64,000 nucleotides of DNA from a gamma proteobacterium endosymbiont of Lamellibrachia anaximandri (GTDB taxonomy: Bacteria > Pseudomonadota > Gammaproteobacteria > Chromatiales > Chromatiaceae): the NCBI GenBank assembly GCA_016756855.1, contig JAESPD010000008.1, positions 26,509 through 90,508 of the forward strand, in the 5' to 3' direction. Of the stretch, positions 1-9,124 are shown piece after piece. Position 1 is the first letter of the stretch. Every line of letters begins with the position of its first letter. The notes beneath the pieces are model-generated. The model was given only the letters and a program-made list of their open reading frames with translations, did no database searches and was not told where the DNA came from. Position numbers and translations under genes: made by a program.

Positions 1-1543
1 TCAACATCTCGATGTCGTCACAGTCACCCTTGCGCCGGTGGCCATACACCATCAGGCCGGTCTGGAAATCGGTCGGCAACTCTCTGATCAGATCGGCCAT
101 CACCGCCTTGGCAATAGTGATCTTGGCCTTGCCCTTGATCTGCCCCCACATGGAGCCGGATGCATCGAGCACCAATACCATGCGGGCGGATACCACGGAC
201 TGGGATTGGCCTGACGGAGATTTCACAACCGGTTTCGATTTGGCTTTTGTTGGCTGTGCCGGACTGGGCGGCGGTTGCAGCAGTTTCACCTCTGGGACGG
301 CAGCGGCTGGCTGCTCGATGTGGATGCGCAGGCTACCCTGGCCACTGGGCACCGTGATCTGCAAAGTGCCGTAGCCTTTGTCGGTATCGAAGGTCCACAC
401 TTTGGTCTCACCGTTCTTCACTTCGAAGGGCAGATCTTCGCGCGTCTTCGCCTTGTCGTTACGCACCAGGATCTTGCCACTGGTGGTATCGCCGTCCGGA
501 TTATCACCGGTCATGCTAAGGCGGGTTGCGCGGTTCGGGGAGAGCCGCTCCCAAGTGGTGACGCCACCCCGATTGTAGAGATCGCGCACCTCTTTTCCCG
601 GTTGATCCACCACCACATGGGCCAGCCCCTTGCTGACCTTGATTACTACCTCATCCACTGCAAAACTGCTGCCGAACATATCCCGATCCTTGTTGAACTC
701 CCGGCTGAAGCTCGAACCCTTATACTCAAGTTTTCGCGGGGTGACGCCGATGTTCTCCCGCTGTTTCCCCTGGTGGAAGGGGAGAACGACGATCTCCGCC
801 TCGCTCTTGAGCAGATTGATCACCCGGACCCTGGCCTTTCGCGTCTTATCCACCTCGACACGCAACTCGGCTCCCGCTTTTACCCGCCGGCCCCAGGGCG
901 CTTTGCCACTGACTGATCCTGTGACGGCAAAGAGGGTAGCCGGATCGGGTGCCCGTCTCTTCTGCGAGGGGTGTGGTTTCTTCTTGAAATCCCCGGGGAT
1001 CTGCAACAGTGCGGCGTCCACCGCGCCTGACTTCAGATTCACCAACTCCACCTGGCGCGGGGGATCACTGTTCAGGCTCAGCTTCAGCGGCACCAGCGAC
1101 TCATCCGACGTCCACAGGGTCATCAGATCCTGGCCGGCAGAATGGATCAGGGTCTTGCTGCAGTCGAAACCTTGCAGTGTTTCCCGACCCAAGGAGCGGG
1201 TCGCATAGCGGGATGCCGAGACTTGGGCGGACTGAAAGGGATTGTTGATCAGGCTGAACAGGTCGTCGGCGGGGAGTTCGTAGTAGGTCTTCTCGGCGGG
1301 AATAACGATTCGCGTGAGGTTGGCGGCCGGATTGACGATGATACGCAACTGCTTGCCGTCTTCTCTCTTCTGCAGCAGGTAACGGCCTTGTGAAACCAGG
1401 ATCTTGTAGGTTTCGACCTTGCCGCCGTGGGTCTCCACCACGTCAGCGGTGAAGTCTCCTGCCTGGAGGGACGGTGCCAGCGCAAACAGCATCAGCGTGG
1501 AGAAGAACAAGGAGAGGCACTTTGCAAACCACATCCGCTTCAC
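1..1543 (-). CDS. Secreted von Willebrand factor A (VWA) domain protein, partial (C-terminus outside window)
   Basis: About 514 residues are encoded before the gene leaves the left edge. I chose the GTG at 1543 because AGGAGG lies five bases upstream; an in-frame ATG at 1534 is too far from it. The N-terminus has a positive patch and a hydrophobic stretch ending near LAPSLQAG, a signal peptide. Residues about 25-200 form an unrecognised beta-rich region. The C-terminal part visible here opens a VWA domain with a MIDAS-like motif (LVLDASGSMWGQIKGK), which in this superfamily binds a divalent metal and a protein ligand. A proline-rich linker (QPPPSPAQPTKAKSK) precedes it. Secretion to the periplasm is predicted; the ligand is unknown. 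The stretch between this gene and the next gene to the right holds an AAAGG-type repeat and nothing else I can call. Confidence 0.8.
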   Translation of the reverse strand, partial: MKRMWFAKCLSLFFSTLMLFALAPSLQAGDFTADVVETHGGKVETYKILVSQGRYLLQKREDGKQLRIIVNPAANLTRIVIPAEKTYYELPADDLFSLINNPFQSAQVSASRYATRSLGRETLQGFDCSKTLIHSAGQDLMTLWTSDESLVPLKLSLNSDPPRQVELVNLKSGAVDAALLQIPGDFKKKPHPSQKRRAPDPATLFAVTGSVSGKAPWGRRVKAGAELRVEVDKTRKARVRVINLLKSEAEIVVLPFHQGKQRENIGVTPRKLEYKGSSFSREFNKDRDMFGSSFAVDEVVIKVSKGLAHVVVDQPGKEVRDLYNRGGVTTWERLSPNRATRLSMTGDNPDGDTTSGKILVRNDKAKTREDLPFEVKNGETKVWTFDTDKGYGTLQITVPSGQGSLRIHIEQPAAAVPEVKLLQPPPSPAQPTKAKSKPVVKSPSGQSQSVVSARMVLVLDASGSMWGQIKGKAKITIAKAVMADLIRELPTDFQTGLMVYGHRRKGDCDDIEML

Positions 1544-1710
1544 GACAACCTCCTCTGCTCAGCAGAGCCGTGTCGCCGGAACAGCAGAGCATGGCAGGGA
1601 ATCCATTCATCCCTGTTTTGAGCATAGATTACTCAATGCGGCTTTTCCAGCATGTAGCCCGACAAAAACGCCACTTGAACTCCCCCAAAACACCCACAGA
1701 TCCAGGAACT

Positions 1711-1743
1711 TCGCCTTTCGCCTTTAACCTTTTGCCTTTAACC
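1711..1743. repeat. CCTTT/AAAGG short intergenic repeat
   Basis: The units cgccttt, gcctttaacc and tttgcctttaacc follow each other. The same AAAGG-rich word recurs at about 24492, 36167 and 58043, where it sits beside REP elements. Function is unknown. Confidence 0.5.
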
Positions 1744-1767
1744 TCAATGGTTGAAATCAATAGAGTT

Positions 1768-2640
1768 CTAAAGCCGCAAGTTCACCGGCACCCCATGATA
1801 CTTCAGCATCATGTCTTCAGAGGTCATGCCACAGGCCAGGCCCACCAGTTCTGGCAGAAACAGCACAGGCAACTGGAAGTTCTTACCGGTCTGCGCCAGA
1901 GCCTTGGCCTGGGTGCCGTCCATGCTCTTGAAACAGAGCGGACAGGAGGTGACCATCAGATCCACATCCTTGGTATGAGCACCCTCCAGCACATTGGAGG
2001 TCATCTTCATGTTGAGATCGTTATTGGGCCAGGCCAAATGGTAGCCGCAGCAGTCATCCTTGGTGTCGTACTCCACGATCTCTACGCCCAATACTTCCAA
2101 AATATCTTCCAAAGAGGTGGGGTTGTCCGCCGACTCGTAACCCTGGATATCCGCCGGATTGCGGGTATGACAACCGTAGTAGGAGGCAACCCGCAGCCCG
2201 GTGAGCGGGTTAGTGACCCGTTCCTTCAACTTATCCAGACCCACGTCCTGGGCGAAGACCCAGAGGGTGTGGGTGAGCTTGCAGGTGCCTTTGTACTCCA
2301 GCCCCTGCTCGGCCAGGATCTCGTTGACCTGGGCGTGTACGGCAGGATCTTCCTTCATCCGTTTCTGGGCGTTGGAGATCACGTTGTAGCAGGTTGAACA
2401 GGGGGTGTAGAGGGGCAACCCCATCTGTTCTGCATGGGCCATGTTCTTGGCATTCACCGCCAGGGAGGTCAGCTCGGAGCGCTCCTCGATGACGCCAGAG
2501 CCACAGCAAACCGCATCTTCGATCAGATCCAGCTCAACATCAACCTTGGCGAACACCTCCCTCAGGATATCGAAGAAGCGGGCGTCCGCGCCCTGGAAAC
2601 AGCAGCCGGAGTAGAATCCGTAACGTATTTTCTCACTCAT
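1768..2640 (-). CDS. sdhE: CCG-domain (HdrB-like) subunit of E-type succinate dehydrogenase/fumarate reductase
   Basis: The 290-residue protein has two cysteine-rich CCG domains. The first holds C13/C14, C45-C46 and C81-x2-C84; the second holds C157, C197-C198 and C233-x2-C236. This is the pattern of heterodisulfide reductase subunit B and of the SdhE/SdhC subunit of non-classical (type E) succinate:quinone oxidoreductases. No transmembrane helix is visible, so contact with the membrane would be by an amphipathic surface, as proposed for type E enzymes. The ATG overlaps the stop of sdhB by four bases, so the two are translationally coupled. The symbol follows the type-E literature and should not be confused with the FAD-assembly factor also named SdhE. 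An HdrB homologue of another complex is the alternative, but the sdhAB context makes that less likely. Confidence 0.85.
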   Translation of the reverse strand: MSEKIRYGFYSGCCFQGADARFFDILREVFAKVDVELDLIEDAVCCGSGVIEERSELTSLAVNAKNMAHAEQMGLPLYTPCSTCYNVISNAQKRMKEDPAVHAQVNEILAEQGLEYKGTCKLTHTLWVFAQDVGLDKLKERVTNPLTGLRVASYYGCHTRNPADIQGYESADNPTSLEDILEVLGVEIVEYDTKDDCCGYHLAWPNNDLNMKMTSNVLEGAHTKDVDLMVTSCPLCFKSMDGTQAKALAQTGKNFQLPVLFLPELVGLACGMTSEDMMLKYHGVPVNLRL

Positions 2641-3647
2641 GTCTTGTTCTCTCCTTTGGATTCCAGCTCTTTAACCTTGTCGTAGATCTTCTGAGTGCTG
2701 CTTTGGCCACCCAGGGTACACACTTGGAGTGTGGGCTCGATGCCGTGTTTCTTGAGATAGTTTTCGGCCGCTTCGATGGCAGCCCAACCCTTGGGACCGT
2801 TGACGATCACCGGCAGCATCGGCTTGTTGACCTGACCATATTTCGCCACGTCACCGGTATATGCCTTGGCGCGGCGTGATCCTGCCGTGTCATGGATGCC
2901 GTCATCGATGGACATCTTGCGCATACGCTGGATGGATACCGCCGGACGCGTGTCCTTGGGGCAAACATTGATGCACTTGCGGCACTGGGCGCAGGACCAG
3001 AGTCCTTGGTCCACCGCCGCCTGCATGCGCTCACCCTGGAAGCTGTCCCGTACATCGGCAGAGAATCGGTAGGCCTTGCCCAGGGTCAGCGGACCTGCGT
3101 AAGTGGGATCGGCGCTGGCTGCAGAGCAGGCGGAGTAACAGGAGCCGCAGAGGATACAGTCAGTAATGTAATCGAAGCGTGAATGCTCCTGTTTGGACAT
3201 GATGGATTCCTCTTCCAACGTCTCTGGAATCCGCTCACGATTCTCCATCAGATAGGGATGCATCTTCGAGAGTTTTTCGATGACGGGCTCGATATCCACC
3301 ACCAGGTCACGCAGCACCGGCATGTTTTTCAACGGCTGGATGCTGACGGAATCCTTTTTGAAATCTTCCAGAATCGGCATCAGCTGGGTGCTGCAGGCCA
3401 ACACCGGCTTGCCGTTGACGCGCACGGCGCAAGAACCGCAGATCTTGGAACGGCAGAAGGCGCGGAAGGTCAGCGAGCTGTCCTGGGTGTTCTTGATCAG
3501 GCGCAGCGCCTCCAGCACTGTCATGCCGGTCTCCACGCTGACCTTAAAATTATCGAAATAGGCCGATTTGTGTTCGCTTGGCGTAAATCTCTGAATGCGG
3601 ATATTGGCCAAAATGCTCTTGCGGACGGGTGTGATTTTTTCAATCAT
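2637..3647 (-). CDS. sdhB: Succinate dehydrogenase/fumarate reductase iron-sulfur subunit
   Basis: The 336-residue protein carries electrons from the flavoprotein to the membrane-side subunit. The N-terminal ferredoxin domain has C65-x4-C70-x2-C73-x11-C85 for a [2Fe-2S] cluster. The C-terminal helical domain has C164-x2-C167-x2-C170-x3-C174 and C219-x2-C222-x2-C225-x3-C229. Classical SdhB has only three cysteines in this last motif and binds [3Fe-4S]; the extra cysteine predicts a second [4Fe-4S], a known trait of type E enzymes. A C-terminal extension of about 90 residues follows the cluster motifs and is longer than in the E. coli protein. The gene starts 12 bases after sdhA and overlaps the CCG-protein gene. 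Confidence 0.92.
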   Translation of the reverse strand: MIEKITPVRKSILANIRIQRFTPSEHKSAYFDNFKVSVETGMTVLEALRLIKNTQDSSLTFRAFCRSKICGSCAVRVNGKPVLACSTQLMPILEDFKKDSVSIQPLKNMPVLRDLVVDIEPVIEKLSKMHPYLMENRERIPETLEEESIMSKQEHSRFDYITDCILCGSCYSACSAASADPTYAGPLTLGKAYRFSADVRDSFQGERMQAAVDQGLWSCAQCRKCINVCPKDTRPAVSIQRMRKMSIDDGIHDTAGSRRAKAYTGDVAKYGQVNKPMLPVIVNGPKGWAAIEAAENYLKKHGIEPTLQVCTLGGQSSTQKIYDKVKELESKGENKT

Positions 3648-3659
3648 GCCGACATTTCC

Positions 3660-5351
3660 TTAGTAGGTACGAGCCTTGGGCTCGAATTCGGTGATGGTCA
3701 CGGGACTGAAGTCCAGCTTGGGACGGCCATCATCACCCAGGGTGGCCATGGTGTGAGCAAGCCAGTTCTCATCATCACGTTCAGGATGATCCTCGCGGGT
3801 ATGCGCACCCCGCGACTCATTGCGCTCCAGAGCGCCGACCGCCACCACTTCCGCCAGATCGAGCATATTTTTCAGTTCCAGCGCTGCAACCAGTTCGGTA
3901 TTGAAGGCCTTGGTCTTGTCCTGAATGCGCACCATCTTGAACTGCTCCTGCAGATCCGCCAGCTCACTGACAGCCGACTCCAGATCCTTTCCATTACGGT
4001 AAACGCCGACCTTTTCCGCCATCAGGTTACCCATGGAGCGGCGAATATCCGCAATGGACGCGCCGCTTTCACCTTCCATTATGGAGGCGATCATCTTTGC
4101 ATCCGCCTCTTCCTGCCCGGTATCCACTGGCGTGAAGCTGTTGTTGCGGGCGTATTCCAGGGCGTGCTTTCCGGCACGCCTGCCAAAGATCAGGATATCC
4201 AGCAGGGAGTTGCCGCCCAGCCGGTTGGCACCGTGCACCGAGACACAGCCCGCCTCACCGGCGGCGTAGATGCCCTCAATGGGTGTCTGGCCATTGAGGT
4301 CGGTATGGATGCCACCCATGGAGTAGTGGGCCGTAGGCTTGATCGGGATGGGTTCCTCAATCGGATCCACGCCCTCGAACTCGATGCAGAGTTCGCGAAT
4401 CTGCGGCAATCTTTCCAGGATACGCTCACGGCCCAGATGGGTAAGGTCGAGGAAGACCTCACCTTCGGGACCCGCGCGCCCTTCACGCACTTCGGTTTCA
4501 CAGGAGCGGGAGACCAGATCGCGGGGACCCAGCTCCATCTTCTCCGGGGCGTAGCGGCTCATGAAACGCTCACCCTGTCCATTCAGCAGGAAGCCCCCCT
4601 CGCCTCTCGCGCCCTCGGATACCAGGATGCCGGTACGGCGCAGTCCGGTGGGGTGGAACTGGATGAACTCCATGTCCTTGATAGGCAGGCCGGCACGGTA
4701 AGCAATGGCGGTGCCGTCCCCGGTGTTGCCCAATGCGTTGGATGTGCGCGTCCAGTAGATGCGGCCGTGACCACCGGTGGCAAGAATCACCGCCTTGGCC
4801 TGGATGGTATGCACCCGGCCGGTCTGGGTGTTGATGGCGGTGACACCCTGGCAACGCTGGCCGTCATGCATCAGGGAGAGCACCTGCCACTCATTGAGAA
4901 AATTCACGCCGTGGCGGATGCCCTGCTCATACAGGGTATGCAACATGACATGACCGACCTTGTCGGCGGAGAAGCAGGCCCGCGGCTTGGAGGCACCGCC
5001 GAAGGGGCGCTGGGCGATCTTGCCTTCATCGGTGCGGGAGAAGGGACATCCCCAATGCTCCATCTCGCGTACCACCATGGGGGCTTCCCGCGTCATGATC
5101 TCCGCCGCATCCTGGTCGGCCAGATAGTCGGAACCCTTGACGGTATCGAACCAGTGGTCCTGCCAGGTATCGGTCGGATCCAGATTGGCCAAGGCTGCGT
5201 TTACCCCCCCCTGAGCCGCACCTGTATGCGAACGGGTTGGATAGACCTTGGTCAGCACGCCTACCTGCAGATCCTCCTCCATCCTGGATTCGAGCGCGGC
5301 GTACAGACCTGCTCCCCCGGAACCCACTATCAGAATGTCATATGTCAGCAC
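3660..5351 (-). CDS. sdhA: Succinate dehydrogenase/fumarate reductase flavoprotein subunit
   Basis: The 563-residue catalytic subunit oxidises succinate to fumarate, or runs in reverse. GSGGAG near residue 10 is the dinucleotide-binding loop. The SHTGAAQGG motif places the histidine that links FAD covalently at H42. FHPTG, HYSMGG and GANRLGGNSLLD are the other family blocks. No Tat signal precedes the FAD loop, so the subunit faces the cytoplasm; this separates it from the periplasmic methylmenaquinol:fumarate reductases (MfrA) that also use a CCG subunit. First gene of the sdhA-sdhB-CCG operon. The 110 bases upstream contain a heptamer repeat but no promoter I would defend. Confidence 0.95.
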   Translation of the reverse strand: MLTYDILIVGSGGAGLYAALESRMEEDLQVGVLTKVYPTRSHTGAAQGGVNAALANLDPTDTWQDHWFDTVKGSDYLADQDAAEIMTREAPMVVREMEHWGCPFSRTDEGKIAQRPFGGASKPRACFSADKVGHVMLHTLYEQGIRHGVNFLNEWQVLSLMHDGQRCQGVTAINTQTGRVHTIQAKAVILATGGHGRIYWTRTSNALGNTGDGTAIAYRAGLPIKDMEFIQFHPTGLRRTGILVSEGARGEGGFLLNGQGERFMSRYAPEKMELGPRDLVSRSCETEVREGRAGPEGEVFLDLTHLGRERILERLPQIRELCIEFEGVDPIEEPIPIKPTAHYSMGGIHTDLNGQTPIEGIYAAGEAGCVSVHGANRLGGNSLLDILIFGRRAGKHALEYARNNSFTPVDTGQEEADAKMIASIMEGESGASIADIRRSMGNLMAEKVGVYRNGKDLESAVSELADLQEQFKMVRIQDKTKAFNTELVAALELKNMLDLAEVVAVGALERNESRGAHTREDHPERDDENWLAHTMATLGDDGRPKLDFSPVTITEFEPKARTY

Positions 5352-5443
5352 GAACTATCTCCTCCCCAGTTTATTTTTTTATCGATGATTCGAGAAACAA
5401 AGCATCCTCCAAAAACATCTCGGAACTACACCTGTCGCCCATC

Positions 5444-5468
5444 ACCTGTTACCTGTTACCTGTTACCT
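5444..5468. repeat. Heptanucleotide tandem repeat (acctgtt)
   Basis: About three and a half perfect copies of acctgtt lie between sdhA and the amidotransferase gene. A second heptamer array, ttttgcc, is present at 36167-36187. Such arrays change length by replication slippage; a role here is not shown. Confidence 0.6.
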
Positions 5469-7244
5469 TGATATCTCTTGCCGCTGCAGCCAATACTCAA
5501 ACACCGCGATATGCCAAAGCTTACTGCCCTGAATACGCGTATGGTGCATTTCAGGTGCAGCCATCAGCATGTCGATATATTCACGTCTGAAGATGCCTCG
5601 CTCACGGGCAACTTGGGAATCGAGGATATCACGCATAAACTCGAGAAAATCCCCCCGCACATATTTCAGCGCAGGCATGGGAAAGTAACCCTTCGGGCGG
5701 TCGATCACTGAGTCCGGCAGAATCCCACGCGCCATCGCCTTCAGCGGATATTTGCCCCCCTCCTTCAATTTCAGTTCCGGCGGGCAGCGGGCGGCCAGCT
5801 CCACCAACCCCTGATCCAGGAAGGGCACGCGCGCCTCAAGCCCCCAGGCCATGGTCATGTTATCCACCCGCTTCACCGGATCGTCGACGATCAATGTGGT
5901 GGTGTCCAAACGCAACACCGCATCCATGAAGGTATCGGCATCCGGCTCCGCCAGCAGTTGTGCAATCAGCTTGCGGGTGTGATCCTCGCCGCCAAACTCA
6001 GGATGGACCATGTGCAGGAACTCATCATGGTCACGGTCGAAATAGTGTTTTGCAAACCGTTCCACCGGCTCGCCCTGGGTCTCCGCCAACATACGGTGAT
6101 ACCAGAAGTAGCCACCGAACACCTCGTCGGCACCCTGTCCCGACTGCACCACCTTGATCTGTTGTGATACCTGCTCTCCCAGCAGAAAGAAGGCCACCGC
6201 GTCCTGACCGAACATCGGTTCAGCCATATTGTCCACAGCTTCCGGCAGACGCTTGAGTACATCGTCGTTGGGAATCAAGTATTTGTGATGGCGGGTATTG
6301 TACATCTCCGCCACCGGGTCGGAGTATTCGAACTCGCTTCCTTTCTCTTCCGGCTGATCCTCGAAACCCACCGAAAAGGTACGCAGATCCGAAACACCGG
6401 TCTCCGCCAACAGCGCCACAAGCAGGCTGGAATCCAGCCCACCGGAGAGCAGGACGCCCACAGGCACGTCTGCCACCTCATTGCGTTTGCGCACGGCAGA
6501 ACGCAGCGAATCGTGAAGCGCCTCCAGCCATTCACCTTCCGACAAGGGTTTCTCCGGGCGGGTGGCGGGGAAAGACCAGTAACGACGCATCCTGGGCTCA
6601 CCCTTTTCGGACAGCACCATGCTGTGGCCAGGCGCCAGTTTGCGAATACCGTTGAAGATCGTATGCGGTGCCGGAACGACGCCATGCAGGGTAAACTGGT
6701 GGTGTAGTGCAACTGGGTCGATGGAGGCATCCACGCCGCCAGCGGCAAGCAGGGCCTGTGTATTGGAGGCGAAACGCAGCCTGTTGTCGCTCAAAGAATA
6801 GTAGAGGGGTTTAATCCCCAATCGGTCACGCGCCATGAAAAGCTGCCTCTTTCCATAATCCCAGACAGCGAAGGCGAACATACCCTGCAGATGGTCGACA
6901 CAATCTTCGCCCCAGGCGTGCCAGGCCTTGAGGATTACCTCGCTGTCGCCAGCGGAGAAAAAGGCATAACCTTTCCCGCGTAACTCTTCGCGCAGTTCCC
7001 GGTAGTTATAAATAGTCCCGTTGAAGACCAGCGCCAGACTCAGCGTCGAATCCACCATCGGCTGATTGGCATGTTCCGACAGGTCGATGATGGAGAGACG
7101 CCGGTGACCGAATCCAAGCGGGCCATCACTGTAGCTGCCGCCATGATCCGGTCCCCTTCGCTCCAGCCGGGCCGTCATCCGCCGGATCGCACCCAGATCC
7201 GCAGATTCACCATCAAACCGCAACTCACCGCAGATACCACACAT
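5463..7244 (-). CDS. Asparagine synthase-like amidotransferase, NAGGN type (N-acetylglutaminylglutamine amidotransferase)
   Basis: The 593-residue protein has the two domains of glutamine-hydrolysing asparagine synthetases. C2 is the N-terminal nucleophile of the glutaminase domain, and SGGLDSS at 267-273 is the ATP pyrophosphatase loop of the synthetase domain. Several blocks (MCGICGELRFDG, VVFNGTIYNYRELR, HGVVPAPHTIF, VVQSGQGADEVFGGY) resemble the subfamily that amidates N-acetylglutaminylglutamine to the osmolyte NAGGN. In known NAGGN clusters an ATP-grasp/GNAT synthetase and an M42 peptidase lie next to it; neither is in this window. Ordinary AsnB is therefore the alternative. The gene ends inside the heptamer repeat. 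Confidence 0.75.
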   Translation of the reverse strand: MCGICGELRFDGESADLGAIRRMTARLERRGPDHGGSYSDGPLGFGHRRLSIIDLSEHANQPMVDSTLSLALVFNGTIYNYRELREELRGKGYAFFSAGDSEVILKAWHAWGEDCVDHLQGMFAFAVWDYGKRQLFMARDRLGIKPLYYSLSDNRLRFASNTQALLAAGGVDASIDPVALHHQFTLHGVVPAPHTIFNGIRKLAPGHSMVLSEKGEPRMRRYWSFPATRPEKPLSEGEWLEALHDSLRSAVRKRNEVADVPVGVLLSGGLDSSLLVALLAETGVSDLRTFSVGFEDQPEEKGSEFEYSDPVAEMYNTRHHKYLIPNDDVLKRLPEAVDNMAEPMFGQDAVAFFLLGEQVSQQIKVVQSGQGADEVFGGYFWYHRMLAETQGEPVERFAKHYFDRDHDEFLHMVHPEFGGEDHTRKLIAQLLAEPDADTFMDAVLRLDTTTLIVDDPVKRVDNMTMAWGLEARVPFLDQGLVELAARCPPELKLKEGGKYPLKAMARGILPDSVIDRPKGYFPMPALKYVRGDFLEFMRDILDSQVARERGIFRREYIDMLMAAPEMHHTRIQGSKLWHIAVFEYWLQRQEISR

Positions 7245-7300
7245 AACTGACTACCTGTTATTCCAATCAAACTATCCAGTGTCTGTCCGGAAACACTGTT

Positions 7301-7376
7301 TTAACCACGAAGTACACGAAGAAAGTTTAAAGTTAATAATTTTTCACCTTGGCACTCCTGCATTCTTTAAGTGGTT
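7301..7376. repeat. Decayed copy of the 'accacgaag' palindromic element
   Basis: The left arm, ttaaccacgaagtacacgaa, matches the element at 14545-14629; the right arm is reduced to ttaagtggtta. Both copies are preceded by ctgtccggaa about 20 bases upstream, so the shared unit is longer than the palindrome. This element fills most of the 176-base gap; I see no gene there. Confidence 0.6.
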
Positions 7377-7420
7377 AGAGATGGGGTTCTGGATGGATTC
7401 AATTTAGCAAATTCAACCGC

Positions 7421-8968
7421 TTATAGCGCTGAATTACAGGTACCCCAACCGCCACCACCCGGTGTTTCTATGGTCAGACGCTGTCCCTCTTTCACCTGCA
7501 GGCTGACCTTGCCAGGCAGGGGCTCACCATCGAGCAGGTTGCGCCCGGGCAGACCGGGACTGCCACCATCGATGCCCCAGGGCCGGTGGCGGCGGCGTTC
7601 TGTCAACAGGGAGAGCTCTGTCGGGGTAAGGAACTCAAACTCCCTGATCAGACCATCACCCCCTGCTCTGCGACCTGCTCCACCGGAACCCCGGCGTAGC
7701 GCATAGCGTCTCACCCGTATCGGAAACCGATTCTCCACCACCTCGATGGGTGTATTAAGGGTATTCGTCATGTGGGTCTGCCGACCACTCAGGCCACCTC
7801 CGGCACCACCCGCCCCCATGCCGCCGCCGATCGTCTCATAATAGTCCCAGCGGTTTCCCACCTGGTCGCTGCCCATGGCCAGATTATTCATACTGCCGTG
7901 GCTGGCAGCGGGGATAGACGCCGGCACTACCTGCGCCAATGCCCCAAGCACTGCATCCACCACCCGACTACTGGTTTCCACATTACCCGCAGCCACGGCG
8001 GCGGGACGGCGGGCATTGAGCAGTGAACCCTCAGGGGCCTGCAACCGGATTGGCCGGAAGGTGCCTGCACAGGCTGGGGTTTGTGGCGGCATCAGGCAAC
8101 GAAAGACGTAATAGACCGCCGCAGCGGCCACTGAGAATGGGCAGTTGATGTTGCCCGGCACCTGTTCAGCCGTGCCACTGAAATCCACCACAGCCCGCCC
8201 CTTTCGCACCGTCAATTCAACGCATATCGGGATATCGAGGGTCCCCTGACCGTCGTCATCCATCACATCTTCAAAATGATATACGCCATCCGGCACTGTC
8301 GAGATCGCCTCCAACGACAACTTCTCGCCATAGGCATTGAGGGCAGTGAGACCGGATAGATAGGACGTTCGTCCCCACTCATCGATCATCTGCTCAAGAC
8401 GCAGCAGGCCGCAGCGGTTGGCGCTGATCTGGGCGGAAAAGTCCCCAGCCGACTCTCCAGGATTACGATTGTGACCCGACAGCCACTGTAGCTGTTCCCG
8501 ATCCAGCGCACCCTCCCGCATCAAATGGCAGGGTGGTATGACCCTTCCCTCCTCCTCCAGGCTGCTGGAGACCGGCATGGAGCCGGGAGCATTTGCGCCA
8601 ATATCGGCATGATGCGCACGATTCACCACAAATGCAGTCAATTCGGCGTCAATATACAAGGGGGCGATAAGGGTGATATCCGGCAGATGGGTACCACCGA
8701 GGAAAGGGTCGTTCAATACCACCATATCCCCCGGCCGCCAGGTAATGCCGGAAACTATCCCCGCCATGGCGAAGGCCATACTCCCAAGATGCACAGGGAT
8801 GTGGGCAGCCTGGGCGCAGAGTTCACCCTGCGCATCGAACACTGCACAGGAGAAGTCGAGCCGGTCGCGAATATTGGGAGAGAATGCGGCGTTGCGCAGC
8901 ATCGCCCCCATCTCATCGCAGACCGCCTCCAGACGGGAGGCAAAGATATTGAGTTCAACCGGATCCAT
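7421..8968 (-). CDS. Hydantoinase B/oxoprolinase family protein
   Basis: The 515-residue protein aligns over its whole length with the HyuB/N-methylhydantoinase B family. It starts MDPVELNIFASRLEAV, has DRLDFSCAVFDAQGEL and HIPVHLGSM early, and ends in the usual glycine-rich ETPGGGGWG. HyuB normally works with HyuA in ATP-dependent hydrolysis of hydantoins or 5-oxoproline, either as a separate subunit or as one fused polypeptide. No HyuA-like gene is adjacent: upstream lies sodB on the other strand and downstream the amidotransferase. The substrate cannot be told from sequence. The function is either met by an unlinked partner or differs from the family model. Confidence 0.88.
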   Translation of the reverse strand: MDPVELNIFASRLEAVCDEMGAMLRNAAFSPNIRDRLDFSCAVFDAQGELCAQAAHIPVHLGSMAFAMAGIVSGITWRPGDMVVLNDPFLGGTHLPDITLIAPLYIDAELTAFVVNRAHHADIGANAPGSMPVSSSLEEEGRVIPPCHLMREGALDREQLQWLSGHNRNPGESAGDFSAQISANRCGLLRLEQMIDEWGRTSYLSGLTALNAYGEKLSLEAISTVPDGVYHFEDVMDDDGQGTLDIPICVELTVRKGRAVVDFSGTAEQVPGNINCPFSVAAAAVYYVFRCLMPPQTPACAGTFRPIRLQAPEGSLLNARRPAAVAAGNVETSSRVVDAVLGALAQVVPASIPAASHGSMNNLAMGSDQVGNRWDYYETIGGGMGAGGAGGGLSGRQTHMTNTLNTPIEVVENRFPIRVRRYALRRGSGGAGRRAGGDGLIREFEFLTPTELSLLTERRRHRPWGIDGGSPGLPGRNLLDGEPLPGKVSLQVKEGQRLTIETPGGGGWGTCNSAL

Positions 8969-9124
8969 GATGCCATTCTACCTGGAAAAGGGATGCTTGC
9001 ATCCGCATCAAAGCACCGATAGAATAGCCGACTGTTTTACTAGGTTTTATATTTCGGGACGGCTTTCAGCGATTGTCAGACCACCCCGGCAACAAAATAC
9101 TGATGAATAAAGGAGCCCCGCAGC

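Noticed and set aside
12..1727. Several plus-strand frames of 60-307 codons over the first 2 kb
   Set aside because: They lie opposite a secreted VWA protein with signal peptide and ribosome site, and opposite the CCG protein; none shows a family motif.
3183..5471. A 762-codon open frame on the plus strand opposite sdhA
   Set aside because: It is the mirror of the GC-rich sdhA and sdhB codons, has no ribosome site and no recognisable domain; the minus-strand proteins are certain.
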